This document shows, piece after piece, positions 32,624 to 32,700 of a stretch of 32,700 nucleotides of DNA. Origin of the DNA: an uncultured Clostridium sp. Lineage in GTDB: Bacteria; Bacillota; Clostridia; TANB77; CAG-508. Made by a program: the position numbers and the translations under genes. The stretch spans positions 1-32,700 of the forward strand of contig USFC01000007.1 in NCBI GenBank assembly GCA_900553865.1, read 5' to 3'. The number at the start of each line of letters is the position of its first letter. Position 1 is the first letter of the stretch. Under the pieces are notes generated by a model that saw only the letters and a list, made by a program, of their open reading frames with translations, had not been told where the DNA came from and searched no databases.

Positions 32624-32652
32624 TGGTCCGTGGCATTATTTTCTCCTTTCAT

Positions 32653-32687
32653 AAAGGACATTTGGGGACGGGTCACTTTTGTCCTTT
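32653..32687. repeat. AAAGGACA-family repeat, copy c (inverted)
   Basis: The reverse complement of copies a and b, with one or two base differences in the core. It lies just upstream of the MDR ABC gene's ribosome site, so that gene is enclosed by inverted copies about 1.85 kb apart. Confidence 0.85.
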
Positions 32688-32700
32688 GTGTTCTTTATAA

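Noticed and set aside
5388..32687. CRISPR array
   Set aside because: The repeats are dispersed at gene ends, palindromic and not regularly spaced, with no spacers or cas genes.
1..32700. Defence island or prophage
   Set aside because: No restriction, toxin-antitoxin, integrase or phage structural genes were recognised; the content is mostly housekeeping and transport.

Overview
The window is strongly A+T-rich and reads as a chromosomal segment of a low-GC, endospore-forming member of the Clostridia (Bacillota). The support is spoVS, a SpoIIID-type regulator, T-box leaders on tyrS and ileS, AGGAGG-type ribosome binding sites on almost every gene and TTGACA/TATAAT promoters. The species cannot be named from the sequence. 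Almost all genes lie on the minus strand; the one intact plus-strand gene is a SpoIIID-like regulator at 4273.

Layout, left to right. 1-4029 (minus): recA (cut by the window edge) with its own promoter and a LexA-like box, an orphan membrane-anchored solute-binding protein, spoVS and ymdB. 4273-4638 (plus): a protein made of two tandem SpoIIID-type domains. 4699-10980 (minus): a Tyr T-box leader, tyrS, an ABC ATPase, a large FtsX-type permease with a long coiled coil, and rpiA, probably one read-through unit. 11028-13250: a MATE transporter fused to a cytidylate-kinase-like domain, behind a short attenuator leader. 13396-13968: a small unrecognised gene with its own promoter. 14024-19149: an operon of a membrane-anchored putative metalloprotease, queA, tgt and a WG-repeat membrane protein. 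19265-23207: an Ile T-box leader, a DUF1653 gene and a type-2 ileS. 23346-28082: two ATPase-permease fusions, probably a heterodimer. 28171-29017: a ZIP metal transporter. 29033-29772: abutting gene remains, including a broken IS21-type istA. 29823-32623: an RsmB/NOP-type RNA m5C methyltransferase and an MDR-type ABC half-transporter.

The most unusual thread is a set of short GGGAC-core palindromic repeats sitting exactly at gene boundaries. One family (four sites) is a doublet of CCCAATT-GGGAC palindromes joined by a conserved, directional GCTAC(T/C)TTT-type linker, much like a REPIN. A second family (three copies) has AAAGGACA/TGTCCTTT ends. Further GGGAC-bearing elements lie beside ileS and the ABC pair. 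These repeats supply stop codons, one protein C-terminus and one intrinsic terminator, and they bracket whole genes or modules: the ABC-FtsX module, the DUF1653 gene and the MDR ABC gene. No transposase that could mobilise them is in the window.

Other notable points are three gene remnants (a CAP-domain C-terminus, istA, and an unidentified minus-strand C-terminus), a start-site frame conflict in the MDR ABC gene, and the SpoIIID duplication. No tRNA, rRNA, CRISPR array or defence system was seen.
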